Of a DNA stretch of 64,000 nucleotides, positions 1 to 12,300 are shown one piece after another. Within the stretch, counting starts at the first letter, position 1, and each line of letters begins with the position of its first letter. The notes under the pieces were generated by a model, which saw nothing but the letters and a program-made list of their open reading frames with translations, did not search any database and was not told the origin of the DNA. The position numbers were made by a program, and so were the translations under genes. Location: positions 1,786,501 through 1,850,500 of the forward strand of contig BRXU01000019.1 of assembly GCA_030267565.1 (NCBI GenBank), read 5' to 3'. Source of the DNA: Pleodorina starrii (taxonomy: Eukaryota > Chlorophyta > Chlorophyceae > Chlamydomonadales > Volvocaceae).

Positions 1-233
1 GTTGGTGTGGCGGCGCGTGGACCCGGAGGAGATCGGGGCGGGAATCTCGAAGGAGAAAGGCGGCACGAAACAAATGAGCTGCTAAATCGATGTAAAACAC
101 GTCATCTGGGTATGATGCTCCAGCAACAGCAATATAGAAACACTGCTTATTTGTCGTTCGGAATGGGGCGCGTTCCCGCCGAGGTGGCGCCGTTCGTGCA
201 TCAGTCGCCCGCACTCATGAGCGGCATACAAAA

Positions 234-238
234 TGTAA
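234..238 (+). terminator. TGTAA polyadenylation-type signal
   Basis: TGTAA is the usual polyadenylation signal in Chlamydomonas and its relatives. This copy sits in AT-rich sequence followed by a low-GC stretch, as expected at the end of a plus-strand transcript entering from the left edge. The pentamer is short, so chance occurrence is possible. Confidence 0.3.
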
Positions 239-488
239 TTAAACTTTAATTATAACAACATGCTTGACTGCCTTGCTACGCTATGCTTTTTAAACGAGGA
301 TTTTCCTATTTTGGTTAGAATAGCCCTCTCTCTTGGACTTCCTTTTGCTGCCTTGCCTAATCCCTCGCTATCACCTAACTAGCTGTGCACTCTAAAAACG
401 TTTTAAGCCCCCTTTGCATCGCTTGGGCGGGGGAACCCCGCCCGCCCGGCGACAACGGCGTTCTTGCCGTCGGCGGGCCGGTTGACTT

Positions 489-495
489 TATAAAA
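489..495 (+). promoter_or_regulatory. TATA-like box of carrier gene
   Basis: The heptamer TATAAAA lies in a small AT-rich island about 140 bases before the ATG at 636. Spacing would place transcription start near 515-525 and leave a leader of a little over 100 bases. Function is inferred from position only. Confidence 0.4.
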
Positions 496-635
496 GCGAT
501 CATTATTATATAATAAGCGTTGAGAGGCGTTGTGGAGTTAACGGCTTTGGGCTGCGGAGTGCGGAGGGTGGGGCATCAGGCCGATTACTCCAGTCCAGGC
601 CAAAACAGCCCTCTGGACAGCACGGCTATCGCCAA

Positions 636-3600
636 ATGTCTCTGCATTCGTATTCATCGCCCATGACTGAGCTTGGAAGCGATGCGGCAGGCCCCGGGCC
701 GGGGTCCAGTGTTTACGCGAACTTGGCACAGAAGAAACACCAGCATCAACACCATCATCAGCAACACCACGAACATCATGACCCGCTGCGCGCGGAAAAA
801 GTGTTTCTCAGCGGAGGTAAGCTCCGACCGTTGCAGTTGCTTTGCGTAACTCGGGCGGCGCGGACCGGCCGTATGACGCTGGCCACTCTTGAAGGCCCAC
901 ACGTTCGCAAGGCGCTGACGCAACCGCCTCATAACCCAACCCAACCAGCGCTGAGCGGAGCTATCAGCCGGACAGCGACAGCACCCGTGGACCGGCTGAA
1001 GATGCTTTTACAGACGCACGACGATGCGAAAGGGCTATCCTTGCGGCAGGGTTGGCAGAAGATGCTGGCTGAAGGTGCGCAGGCACGCGCGGATCGCCAA
1101 GGGCTGGCTATCCGGGTGGTCCGTCGTACGGCTTGGGGGCTGGGAACCCATCCGGCGCAGCCTCGGGACGTGCGCGCCGTTGGTGTCGCTAGCTGTCCGT
1201 GTCGGCAACGTCCTGGGCCGGGGGAGTGCCGCCGCCGTCCCGCTTAATGGCCGTTACCGATTGACACTACACGTTACCACCACGATTTGCGTCCGCCATC
1301 ACGCAAGCTCGGCCTTTCGTGATTCCAACCCACATTGCCCAGGGCCACAGCGGCGCTTGGAGCGCATCACCCAGGGCTGTACCCATCCCTTCGGCCGGGC
1401 TCCTCCGCTCGTTGAGCCGTTGCCCGTCCTATTCCCTTTCACTCACCCTTTCATCCACATGCAGGCTCCATAAAGTCCTTTTTCAAGGGCAATGGCGCCA
1501 ATGTGGTGAAAATCGCGCCGGAAACGGCCCTGAAGCTGACGCTGAACGACGCCATACGGAGCTTCCTGGCGCAGGATCCGGACCACGTTCGGGTCCGGGA
1601 GCGCATGGCCTCGGGCGGCATCGCGGGAGCAATAGCGCAGGTGCGTGCCCCGGGTTGCACCGGGCCACGGCCGGCCGCGGGAGCTTGGTTAATGGGGCCG
1701 GCCGGCGTGGGGCCCGGTCGGCCCCGGCGAGTTGGGGACTCGTGCAGCACTGGGCAGGGGAGGGCTTGGGAGGACAGGGCAGGGCTGAACTGGACCGGGC
1801 AGGGCTGAAAAATGCCTGAGCCAGTATCAGGATGCTTAGTGGACGGGGCAGGGCTGGGGAGGACTGGGCTGCAGGGCTGCAAGGCGTATCCTTATGGGGC
1901 GGTGTCTGGCAGCAGGGGCAGCAGTATGCGGTCAAGCACATGGCGGCTCGTGGACTGGTGGGTGCGCCTGAGGCGGCACGGTGCGCTCGGCGCACGACAA
2001 TTGACAAACGGGCCGCGGGGCGAGCAGCTCAGCCCGGCGCCGCGCCTCTAGGCGTCATGGGGCCAGTGGTCACCGGCAGATGGGAGGTGCAGCCGGTCGA
2101 GAGGCGGAGGCTGCGCTGGCGGGAGCCAACCCCACCGCTCCGCTCCACTCGGGAGCCGCTCGGGGGCAAAGGCTCGCTACCTGCCCGTCGTTGCGCAGCC
2201 CCTGCTGTGCGGCCGGGTCCGCACCCGGCCGCAAAGCCCGAAGCCGCAGCCCATTCCCCTGTGCACGGCGGTGGCGCGGCGGATGAAGCGGGTTTCGCCG
2301 ATGTATCGGCCGTGTTCGTTGGGGCACCCATGTGGGAAAAGGCGGCTGGGACTATGGATTAACGGGGTTATCATTAGCGGGGTCACCAGTAGAGGGGATG
2401 AGTCTGGGCATCCGGGGTCGGCAGCTGGTTGTGCAAGGGCACACGTGGGCATGGGGGTTATTGGCACATGGGTGAGTGGCCGGCTGGGCTGTCGCGGTGC
2501 GACTCCTCGATGGCAGGATGGAGTATTGGAATTGCAGGCCCGGCTGATTGGAACGTGTTGGGATTTGGGAACAGACACAGCCGGGCAGTCCCTGGCTCCC
2601 TGCTTAGCGCAAAGTCTGCGGTGTGTTTGTGACGACGAGGAACTGTGAACACTCGCTTTTGCCGCGTAATCACTTTCCCCGGGCACAGCCAAGATCATAG
2701 AAGCGACACACCTCAAAACCAAATCTCACCTGCATGGCCTCCCCCACCGGCCGCCCGGCGTCTGCACCACATTGCCGCCGCTGCGTTGCACCCGCGCGCC
2801 TGCGCCCGCACCCTTTTCCTGCAGGGGCTGCTGTACCCGCTGGACACGATCCGCACCCGGCTGGCGGTGTCGAAGCCCGGCACGTACGCGGGCATCCTGC
2901 ACGCCGCCTACCGCATTCGGCGCGACGAGGGCGTGCTAGCGTTCTACCGGGGCATGATGCCCTCCATGATCGGTATCCTGCCCTTCGCCGGCGTGGACAT
3001 TGCGTTGTTCGAGGTGGGCGAGGGGTTGGGCGGCTGGGTGGGTGGGTGGGCAGGTGGCTGGGTGGGTGGGTAAGTGGCTGGGTGGGTGGGTGGGCGGGTC
3101 GCTAAACGGGTGAGTCGGAAGGGATTGGGTGGGCGGGTGAGAGCTGGGATGGTGTGTGTGGGGGGGCGCGGGGGGGTCTTTGCCATCTGTCGGGAGGAGG
3201 TGCCTTCTGCGCTTGTGCAGTTGGGCTGCGCGGACTAGCTGCTTGGGGCCCGCAGACTGTGTCGCAGCACGGACGCAGCCCCTTCCGTGGGTGGCTGGTC
3301 ACATGTTGGGGCCACCTTGAGGTGGTCCTGGCGCGTGCCGCTGCGCTGCGCTGCTCCGAAAGGAAGTTGGCGAGGGCGACGGGAGGTACAGCGCTTTGGT
3401 GGCTTTCTGGCGTCCATTAACAGTCGTTCTGTATGCTCGTCTGCCCTGCTGCACCCTGCACAGGTATTCAAAGATCAGCTGTACGAGCGGTACGACGGCC
3501 CGCCGCCGCACATGGGCATCGTGGTGGCGGGCATGCTGTCGAGCTCCGTTGCGCAGGTGGGTGGGTGGGTGGGTAGGCGGGTGGGTAGGCGAGGGGCCTT

Positions 3601-4012
3601 GGATAGGGGTTTGGGTGAAGTGGGGCGTGGGCCGGCTTGACTGGCCTGGTGCCTTTCCCCTTCCGATACCCTAAGAAGCTTACCCTTACCTCCACCTCTC
3701 CCCCTCACCCCGCGCCGCCGTCTCCGTCTCCTCGCTCGCTTGCAGGTGGTTTCGTATCCGCTGGCGCTGGTACGCACCCGGCTGCAGGCCCAGGCCTCCC
3801 ACCAGCGCGCCCCGGACGGCAGCCTGGTGCTTGGGGAGCTCAAGTACCGCGGCATGATGGACGTGTTCCGGAAGACGCTGCAGCACGAGGGAGTGCGCGG
3901 CCTTTACAAGGGGCTGCTGCCCAACCTGCTGAAACTGGCGCCGGCGGCCGGGATCGGCTGGTTTGTGTTTGAGGAGACCAAGCTGGCGCTGGGGGTGGAC
4001 CCGCGGTCGTGA
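636..4012 (+). CDS. Mitochondrial carrier, ATP-Mg/Pi (SCaMC/APC) type
   Basis: Six exons: 636-816, 949-1074, 1465-1640, 2825-3013, 3464-3556, 3746-4012; 343 residues, all phases consistent. It has three Solcar repeats of the SLC25 family with signature motifs PVDRLK (repeat 1), PLDTIR (repeat 2) and PLALVR (repeat 3). The third motif in the context SYPLALVRTRLQAQ, and FFKGNGANVVKIAPETALK in repeat 1, are typical of the calcium-dependent ATP-Mg/phosphate carriers (SLC25A23/24/25/41; plant APC), which exchange adenine nucleotides for phosphate across the mitochondrial inner membrane. Unlike canonical members it shows no EF-hand regulatory domain: only about 55 residues with a His/Gln-rich run precede repeat 1. 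It may be a calcium-independent short form, or an upstream EF-hand exon was missed. The start was chosen as the ATG opening exon 1 downstream of a TATA-like box. Several introns start with GTGGGT-type tandem units. Confidence 0.88.
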
Positions 4013-7000
4013 CCGACCCGTTGGCCGCGACCGACGCACGGGTCAATGCCTGGCTGATAAGCTGCGTCGGCGCGGGGAGCTGGTTGGAGGGCTCCCCGCG
4101 CCGCGGCGGCGGCGTAGCTGTTGCTTGCGCGCGCGTGCCGCGCGGCGCACGGCGGGACTGGTCTGCAGGCCAGGCGCTGGCGCTGGCGGCTAGGATTGGG
4201 GCTGCAAAGGCGTGGTCGCGGCGCTGGCGGGGGCCCTGCTCGACGGGGCAAGGCTTTAGTTGTAGCACTAAGACAGGGGTGGCTGGTTTGGGTTTGGGTG
4301 TGGCGCGTGCGGAGTTCGGCGTATGGCGCCAGCTAGGTGTGCTGTAGACTGGAGGTGCAGTGAGCGGCTCGGTGGGCGGCCAGCGTGATGTGTTGTGATG
4401 CGTGATGGCAAGATGGATTCTGCATCAGCAGCGCCGGCACTGCTGTTGAGACGCTCGTTTCGCGGTGGGGCCGGCGGTCGGCGTGGGGCCGCCCTGGCTG
4501 TGTGCACTCGCATGGGGGTCGCGGCTGAGCCGGGTGTCGGGACACTTCAGTAGCGTTTTGCTTGGCCGGCCAGCGGCCGCACCCCGGCTGTTGGGCTGTG
4601 CTGGCTGCCTGACGGCCCCGCATGTTCGCCTCGGAGTTGGTGTTCTGGTGCGTTGGCAGCGAATCGTAGGACTGGGGAGGGGGCAGGTGCATGGATTGCG
4701 GAAGGGGATGGCGCGTATGGGAACCGCGACATACAGACAACCTTGGCGGCAACACGTATATGTTTATGTTTGTGGTTTTGTGCGGGTAATAATGCTGCGC
4801 GGTCAGGAGTAGGCTTGTAGCTCCCGCGGTGCGTGTGCTGTTCCCCCCGGGGCGGCTCGCAGCCGGCCGGGCATCTGGCGCCGCCGTCGGGACTGGACTG
4901 CAGTGCATGCAAGCAGCGGGTTGCCCTTTTGAACTGTTCAAACCCAGCGCCAAAGCCTTCCTGGCGCGGAATTGTGTTCAAGGGGGCAACACTCCGGACA
5001 TTAGGTGGGAAGGAAGGCGCATGGTAGAATGAAAGAGCTGTAGGTACGGTACGTTTCAGCGTTGGAGACCTCGACACAATCGAGAGGCCCAAGCTAGGTG
5101 ACCCCACAATCGAGAGGCCCCCAGTTTGGGTTTCCCCTGGTTTGGCTGCTTTTGGCAGCAGTTGTTACTATTTTTAAGGCTTGCGTGGTAAACTCAACCG
5201 TGGCATGTTTCCGGCCATTGATGACGGCTAGTAGTATAACTTTGATAATGTTACCGATGCGGCACGCTTGCATGTTTGAAAGTGTTTGCGGCGGCTAGCT
5301 GATGTGGGCGATTCGTCGGTCATCTGCACTAGACGTGGCGGGGACATGCTGAGGGCGCAGCGTTGAGTGCAACAGCGAGAATTGCAAGGGGCGGCAGGAC
5401 GCGCCATGCTGTGGTCAGGCAGGCGGTTGTCGGGCGTGTTGCGCTGTGGGTGAATGCGTTCGTTGGTGCCCTCGATGCATCCTTTTGCCGCGTTGAATGG
5501 GATTGTCTTGACAGTGAAGGGACTCCACAAGGAACACCGGTGCGCACCACACCTGACACCGCGGCGGCGTGGCGGAGCCGGGAGTAGGGCCTGGCCAGGG
5601 CTTCCTTTGTGTTTCTGAGGAAGAGAAATGCGCCTTTAGTTTTGACCGCATAGCGGCTGCCTAGAGCGTGTGTGTCAACTCGCGATCGCGCCAGAGAGCC
5701 GGCTTCATCTGTTGTGTCCGTCCAGCAGTCGCGATTGGGGGCGACCCTTTGCGCCAATCTGCGTCAAACAGCCACTCTCGCCGCACGTCTGGAGCTGCTG
5801 CGACATTGCTGCTACAGCGTGAAGTTACATTTGTTCTCTACTGCAGTAGTCCAAGCAGAACCAAGCCTCTACCACAAAGCCGCTACAGCTCATCACCAAC
5901 GCACTGACACCGGACTGCAGCACCCGGGATCAGTTCACAAGCAAACAAATAACGCCGCAGTTAACTCGCCAGCCTGCACGACAGGACCAAGCAGCCGCCA
6001 GCTAGACACACCCGAGAGTATGGTGTACGGCATACACGACGGAAAACCTGCGGATCATCTTGCAACCACCAAATGGACAATCTGCCCAAGTGGTGAGCGC
6101 AGGGCAGTCAGATGACCTGGAGGCACTCCCTGCTCGCATCCAGACGACGGAAATGTTCCGGCCGCGAGATCCATACCCGCTCGCGCAGTATCAGCTAAAT
6201 TGCTCGGCGAGGCCCCACGCACCATCGTCAGCGCCAATTTATTCGCGCGCTCACGCAGACAGCAAGACGCAGACGGACGGATTCGGCTGCGAGAGGCACA
6301 ACGGCACATCGGTACGTAACCTATCTCACACACAGTTGCAAAAGCGCCCCTGCCTACTGGCGCATTAATGGCATTCCTATTTACGTTACCGGTCCGAAGT
6401 GACCTTGCGTCACCTCGCGGGCCCGTCTCTTGGCTACCCTGAACGCAGGTAGGGCGCCCTCCACAGTCCCCACGCACCGCCCTACCTCCCACATGCGCCG
6501 TCGAGGGGCGCCCAATGAAGCAAGGGGCGCAGAACCAGCCCAGTCGCGCGAGTTGAACCAACCAGCTAGCCGGGAGGACGAGGCAGATCCCGGTAGCCCT
6601 GCATGCCCATACCTGCCCAGACATACACGCAGAACTGAGGACGAAACCCGACAACGTCACGTATACGGTTACACATACTCGGCACACTCGCCCCTGCCTG
6701 CAAACACAGCGTCATTAGTAATCGACCATGGTCAACCTCCCGGGAAGAATCGTACGAACTAACTTGGATCGCTCGTCTCGTAATAAAGGCAATGGCCCGG
6801 CGCGGCTCCAAGCCCTCCTAACGCTATTCGGTTATATGTCGCGCGTGCGGCGCGGGCAATATGAATCACCAAGTGGACGGAAATCCATGTACGACTAAAT
6901 ATTACTGTTGCTTAATTATAATGATAATTAGTACCGCGCTGTGCAACCCAACGTAAATGACAAGACCACCCATGACCCCAACCTGCTCCCCGCGCCCTCT

Positions 7001-9348
7001 CCCTCTCCCAATTCCCTCCCGACCCCCATGGCCCTTCATCACCAGCTGGGCTCGCCGCGGCTCCAGATGCCGGATACGGCGGCCGGAGTGGCGACGCAGG
7101 GCCAGGTGTAGGCACCAAAGGGCCCGAAGTCCATGGGGGCAGCCGGCGGTGCCGCAGCTGCTGCCGCCGCGAGTAACGAGGCCGCCGTGGGCATGAAACT
7201 GTGGGCGTGGGGCCATATCATGCCGGGGGTGTCGAGCGCCCAGCAGGGGTTGGCGGGGGACAGCGGAGATTCGCCAGCGAAGACCTCAGATGTAACGCCG
7301 AGGTTACAGGTGCCGTACAATCGGCTAGCATAAAGCCTAAGAAAGGCGTCGCACAGCATCTCGAGTAGCCTTTGCTCCGCCCAAGCACTACATCAGACCC
7401 GGAGAGGCGGCGGCGGCGGTGGCGGCTGGGGCTCGAGGCGGTGTGCGACTCCACAGGCGAGGTGCGGCACGACGACACAACGCGGTCAAAGGCAGCGGAG
7501 CAGTCCCTGCTTGGGCTGCAAAGAGGGCGAGGCAAGGTAGGGCAGGGTTAAGGCAAAAGTCAGATCGAGATACCGTGGTCAGGGTGACTTGCAGCCTCGT
7601 GGCAAGCGGCTGGCAAAGGCCGCCAAAGAACCGCAAGTACAACCAGACAGTATAATTACGCTTAGATCACCACGAATGTTGTGCTCATTTGCTACAAGCA
7701 ATTTCCAGGAGAAACCGTCTTTTGCCGTAGCTCGCTGACATTGTCCATCTCAGCAGTCACGGAATTCATTGCAGTATGCACAACAAAAATGACGATGCTT
7801 CTTAGTAGTCAACGTCGAATGCAATCGTTCCTTATGGCTTTGCTTGGGCTGGCCCCCTTATCGATGAGTTCAAAACTGAAAGGCACATACACGCAGTCAT
7901 CAACACTGCGACACGCAAACTTACGCAGAACACGTCTCGTCCATGAGCATGAAGGTCCGCGAAGACGGAGACATAGTTGAGAGAGCAAGGCGAGAAGTAG
8001 ACTCGTCGAGTTTACGGGCAAGAAAGGACAGGCGGCTCGGCAGCGCAAATGCGAAACAAAAGAGCGATTGAAATGATTTTGTGAGTTCTTAGAGGGCCTT
8101 TACATATGGCCCAAGGTTTTAAGGTGCGCCGTACGTCTGTTACCTGACAGTCCCCTTCAGTAGCAGCCCACCTTCCCTCACCTCCGCCTAAAACCCAAGA
8201 TTTGGTGTCAAGGTAACTCCGATATTTTCAAACGTTTAGTGACGCACATTTTCATCATGACGATTGATGAGTTACTGTACACATCGCGCAGCGCCGGCTA
8301 AAACTCTAGATTCCAAGTACGGCAACGACTATCAGAATGGACTTCGAGGGGACAATCAGTCTTCATGATCCACGGGGTGCTCCAGCAGCTTTGCGGTCGG
8401 CTGCGTGGGTCGGCTGCAACTGGTGGTAACGGCTCACCAGGGCTCACAACTGCCAAGCCAGGGCCTAGCCTTCAAGTTACGTAGCTCCAAGGCCCAGGGG
8501 CGAATTAGCGCCCCCCTTCAGCGCCCACTACTGTGTGGTGCGACAGTAGGACCAATGAAGCAGTAGGACCAAGAAGCAGGGCCTCCTTTCGCGGCCCCCA
8601 GCCACTGATGCCAATCGTCCTTTCGGATCCGCGCATCGTGACCATGGTACACACGAGTACCACAATATACACACCACGCACCGCTTTTACCAATTACACA
8701 TGAAAACGAAGGGCCAAACTTCCAGGGCGCTGCAAGTTTGACAAGGGTTTGGCAGCAGGGCATGTGCTTCGTGAACTCGCCAGCTTGTTTTCCCGGACGC
8801 ATCCTCATGCACGGAACAGTGTGTGGCTGTGTGCGCGTCTTTTGTGGCAAAAGGGGTATGTGCAAGGGGGTGGATGCCACAGCGCGTGATTGTCGGAGGT
8901 CAGAGTCAATCATTCATTTCGCACCCAAGTACGGTCAAATTGCGGAGCAGTGAGGGCATCATGTCCCTGACCTTGCTGGGCACATACCGTGCGCCCCAGG
9001 CGCCCCAGCGTTAAACCACATCACGACTAAAGCCGGAAGATCACTTACCCGCAACTGCCTAGGGGTAAAACAGCACATGTTGGTGCTTTGCAGTAAGTTA
9101 TAATATACCGCGCCGTACGAGACACGGCAGCTGTCCCATTTTGTTGACGTTTTTTGCTTGCAGACACAATGTGATTTTTTTCCTGTTACCAACAATCCTG
9201 TTACCAACAAATTATGTGAAGAAGGGAATAAATCTGTATGATCACCGCTTACTGGCAACTGGAAGAAAGTCTGTGACCGCTGTCACGTCAGGGGCAGGTC
9301 TCTCCATGTAAGCGTAGATTATAAAGTTGAATTGTCAGGGCTGGTAAA
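4013..9348. other. Gene-poor interval between carrier and TLDc genes
   Basis: This 5.3-kb stretch holds the carrier 3' flank and intergenic DNA. I see no exon chain on either strand except the weak minus-strand candidate at 7039-7359. Short direct repeats of ACAATCGAGAGGCCC occur near 5078 and 5105. Base composition drops towards AT around 6840-6950, 7650-8300 and 9060-9350. Nothing resembling a tRNA or rRNA was noticed. Confidence 0.45.
7039..7359 (-). CDS. Possible terminal exon of an unrecognised minus-strand gene
   Basis: A minus-strand reading frame stays open from 7359 to a TGA at 7039 and has a GC-rich third position and a protein-like composition: an Ala/Pro-rich run followed by a Trp-containing, aromatic tail. 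A TTTCTTAG acceptor-like site lies inside it near 7340. A minus-strand TGTAA lies about 370 bases further on, near 6669-6673. I do not recognise the peptide and could not build a convincing upstream exon chain; a further possible exon occupies about 7400-7515. Two palindromically arranged TGTAAC/GTTACA elements at 7291-7308 argue against or complicate a coding role. Treat as a weak candidate. Confidence 0.25.
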   Translation of the reverse strand: MLCDAFLRLYASRLYGTCNLGVTSEVFAGESPLSPANPCWALDTPGMIWPHAHSFMPTAASLLAAAAAAAPPAAPMDFGPFGAYTWPCVATPAAVSGIWSRGEPSW

Positions 9349-12300
9349 ATGGAGTCTCTCAGCACCTCCCAGCTCAAAGCGATCCTTGAGGACACCCAAG
9401 CATCGCTGGCAGCAGCACTGGGCCGCATCGAGGCGTTTAGGATACGGGAAAAGCAGCTCGTTAATGAACTAGCACAACTTCGGCAGCAGGTGCACGGCGG
9501 CACGAGCCCGGAGGAACAGCCGGCAGCTACCACGACATCGAATCCCCGCGGACCCAAGCCAGCGGCAGCCATGCCCGCGCCCGCGCCAGCTTCACCGCCC
9601 CCACCGAAGCCGGTCGCGGAGCCGCCGCCACCCAAGGCTTCGGTAGTTGCGCCCGCGTGGACCAGTCCCAGCTCGCAGCCCGTGTACGTCACCAACTGCG
9701 GCGGTGACTACCCCATCCACATCATCAACGGCTCCAAAAAGGTGAGCGGCGCTCTCGGCCCTCGCAAGGCATTGACAGCGGCGGGAACACATTCCGCCAC
9801 CTGCGCACGCCGGCTGCGTCTTTGGGATTTGTCCTTCCCGGGGTCCTGTGCCAGCCTTTGCCTGCCATGCAGCAAGTCCCATCTTTGTGCGTATTCATCA
9901 TCCTACCATTGTGCAGTGCCATCCATCAGGCTCACCAGTGCCGGTGAAACGGTGCCTCCCACCCTGGCCCTCCCTCTTGACCCTGCCTCTCCCTCCCTCT
10001 TGACCCTGCCTCTCCCTCCCTCTTGATCCTCTCCCTCCCTCTTGACCCTCTCCCTCCCTCTTGACCCTGCCTCTCCCTCTTGACCCTCTCCCTCCCTCCC
10101 CGGCGCAGGTGCCTGGCAGCCTGCTGGTGACCCCCGAGTACGTTGACTTTGTGGAGGTCAAGGCCCGGGTGCGGCAGGAGGAGTACGTGGGCATCAGCAC
10201 CGTCAAGACGGACGTGCTGCCCAAGGTAAGAGAGGGACCCCGGGTACCCGGGTACCCGGCCCGGGTCACCGCGATGGGCTGGGGTCGGGCTGGGGCTGGG
10301 TCAGGGGTCGGGCTGGTCTCACGGGGGCGCTTGACGGCGCGGATCGCCTCCTCACATCATTATCGGCGCTCATTACCCGACCGTAGCGCAGTATTACCGC
10401 GGTGAGGTCCGCCGCCATCTCCTTGGAGCATGGAGGCGCCGTCTGCGGCCGGAACTGAGCGCCCAAAACCCTAAGTTGCCTGCGCACGAGTGGAGGATAG
10501 CACTCGGCGAGGAACGGAAAAACCAGCCAGCCACACATACACAGCATGAATGGTCGTTGGGATCGGACGCCTTGTGAGTGCAGCCCCGGTCGTAGCTTGG
10601 CGCTGGAGAGCGCGTGTCTCTGCCGCCGCCGCCGCGCTTCCGTCGCAGAGGCGGGGCAGCGTGGGCGTGTTCTTTTGTTGCGGTGCGCCGCCCCCCGACG
10701 AGGCCCCGCCCTCCCGTGACGCGGCTGCCGCCGCTGGTGCCGCCGCTGCTGGTTGCAAGGACGATGCCGAGTCGGCGGACGGCCCGGGCGCACCCGGGTC
10801 CACCAGCGGCGGCGGGACGGGCGTGTGGCAGATGCTGTGGAGCAAGAACGGCATCCCGCAGCGCCAGGCGTTCGAGGCGTCGAGGTCCACGTGAGTCCCG
10901 GGCGGGGCGTGTGCGGGGCGGGGCGGGGCGGGGGATAGTGAGGAAGAGATATCGCAGAAGGGATATCGCAGCGGAGGGAAGGAGACGACGTTCGGGGAGG
11001 AGCGGACTGGGAGCTGGGGGGCTGCGGCTCAGCGCGCCGTGAGTCCCGGGCTAGGAAGCCCGCCCCCGGAGCGGTCCCTTGGGCCAGATGGCCTGGATGC
11101 TGGGCCTGGTGCCTGATTAGGACATCGTGCGCTGATTGGGTGCGGCGGTTGGCGAGACCTGGGTGCGGCAGGCAGCGGTCGTGAGGGGGAAAAGAGGTCC
11201 CCGACGAGTGAGTTGACGGTACCTGCCCTGGCCTTTGGCAGAAGGCGGTTCTGCCCCCTGCTGGTGGTGGTGGTGGTGGTGGTCCTTGAAAAAGAGGTCT
11301 TGCGTCAGCCGGGGACAGAGGGGCCCTGCCCCCCTTGCGGTTGTCCACACGTCTTTTAGTCCGTCGTTCAATAGTCGTCATAAGGTTCAGGGAGAGTGCC
11401 GCCCTTGACTCTTGACTCTCAAACCGGACTGGACCGGGCTGGACCTGATGGGACCTGTCCGCATTGTGCTGCCCGGTGCGCTGCGCTGCTCGCAGGCGGG
11501 AGGCGCTGCACCGGCACACGCAGCGCTGGCTGGGGGAGGTGGACGAGGAGGCGGGACGGTCGGAGGGAGCCGCCGGCGAGGGGGGGTGAGTGGCGAGGCG
11601 GACGCATGGGTGAACGTATGGGTGGGTGGGTGGGTGGGTGGACGTATGGGTGGGTGGGTGGTAGTACAGATGGGTGGATGGATGGGTGCCTGGGTACTCG
11701 TTCTTACACATGCACTCAGGCCCGGAATGCCGGAATGGATCCCAACTGCCAGCTCCAGCTCCAGATCCAGGTCCGGTCCGGCGGTCGGACTGTGTTCCTC
11801 TATACCCCTCGCGCCCTTCCCTCCCCGCCCCCGCCTTCCCTGCCCGCCCTCATATCACCGCACTCCTCCTCCTCCCCCGCCCCCCACCCGGTCCCCACCT
11901 CAGTGAGCTCCAGATCGCAGTGCCCCGCAACCTGGTGGTGGGGGAGGCCACGTTGCGGCTGCTGGGGGAGCCCTCCGTCATCATCAACGAGCTGCAGGCG
12001 CGAGCGCTGGCGTCCGCCATACCGCCCCTGGAGCGCATGAGGGACTGGACGCTGTCGTACAGCACGGTCAAGCACGGCATCAGCCTGCAGACGCTGTATC
12101 GCAAGGCGGTCAACGGACTGTCCACATTGCTGCTGGTCCGCGACTTTGGGGGTGAGAGGCAACTGTGGCGAAGCGAGGGGGGTTCTTGCCTCTTCTCCCG
12201 GGCCCACCTCCGTGGAGTGGAGTAGAGTGGAGTGGTGTGGCGGCCGTATTGACGTAAACGTGATGTTGTGCCCCTGATTGTTGCCCCTCTCCCTCTGGGC

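Larger units (their letters stand above)
1..635. other. 5' edge of window: 3' flank of an off-window gene and carrier promoter
   Basis: No convincing coding exon is seen here. The first 250 bases are compatible with the 3' untranslated end of a plus-strand gene lying before the window, because a TGTAA element occurs at 234-238. Bases 250-420 are AT-richer than the rest. A GC-rich patch at 425-480 contains short inverted repeats. The stretch from about 480 to 635 is the likely promoter and 5' leader of the carrier gene that starts at 636. Confidence 0.4.

Noticed and set aside
7..249. 80-codon frame at the left edge
   Set aside because: Composition drifts to AT-rich and it runs into a TGTAA; more likely 3' untranslated sequence.
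10266..11711. 481-codon open frame on the minus strand
   Set aside because: It is antisense to TLDc exons 2-4 and their introns, with Pro/Arg/His-rich composition and (GGGT)-derived THPP repeats; GC-rich DNA keeps stops rare.
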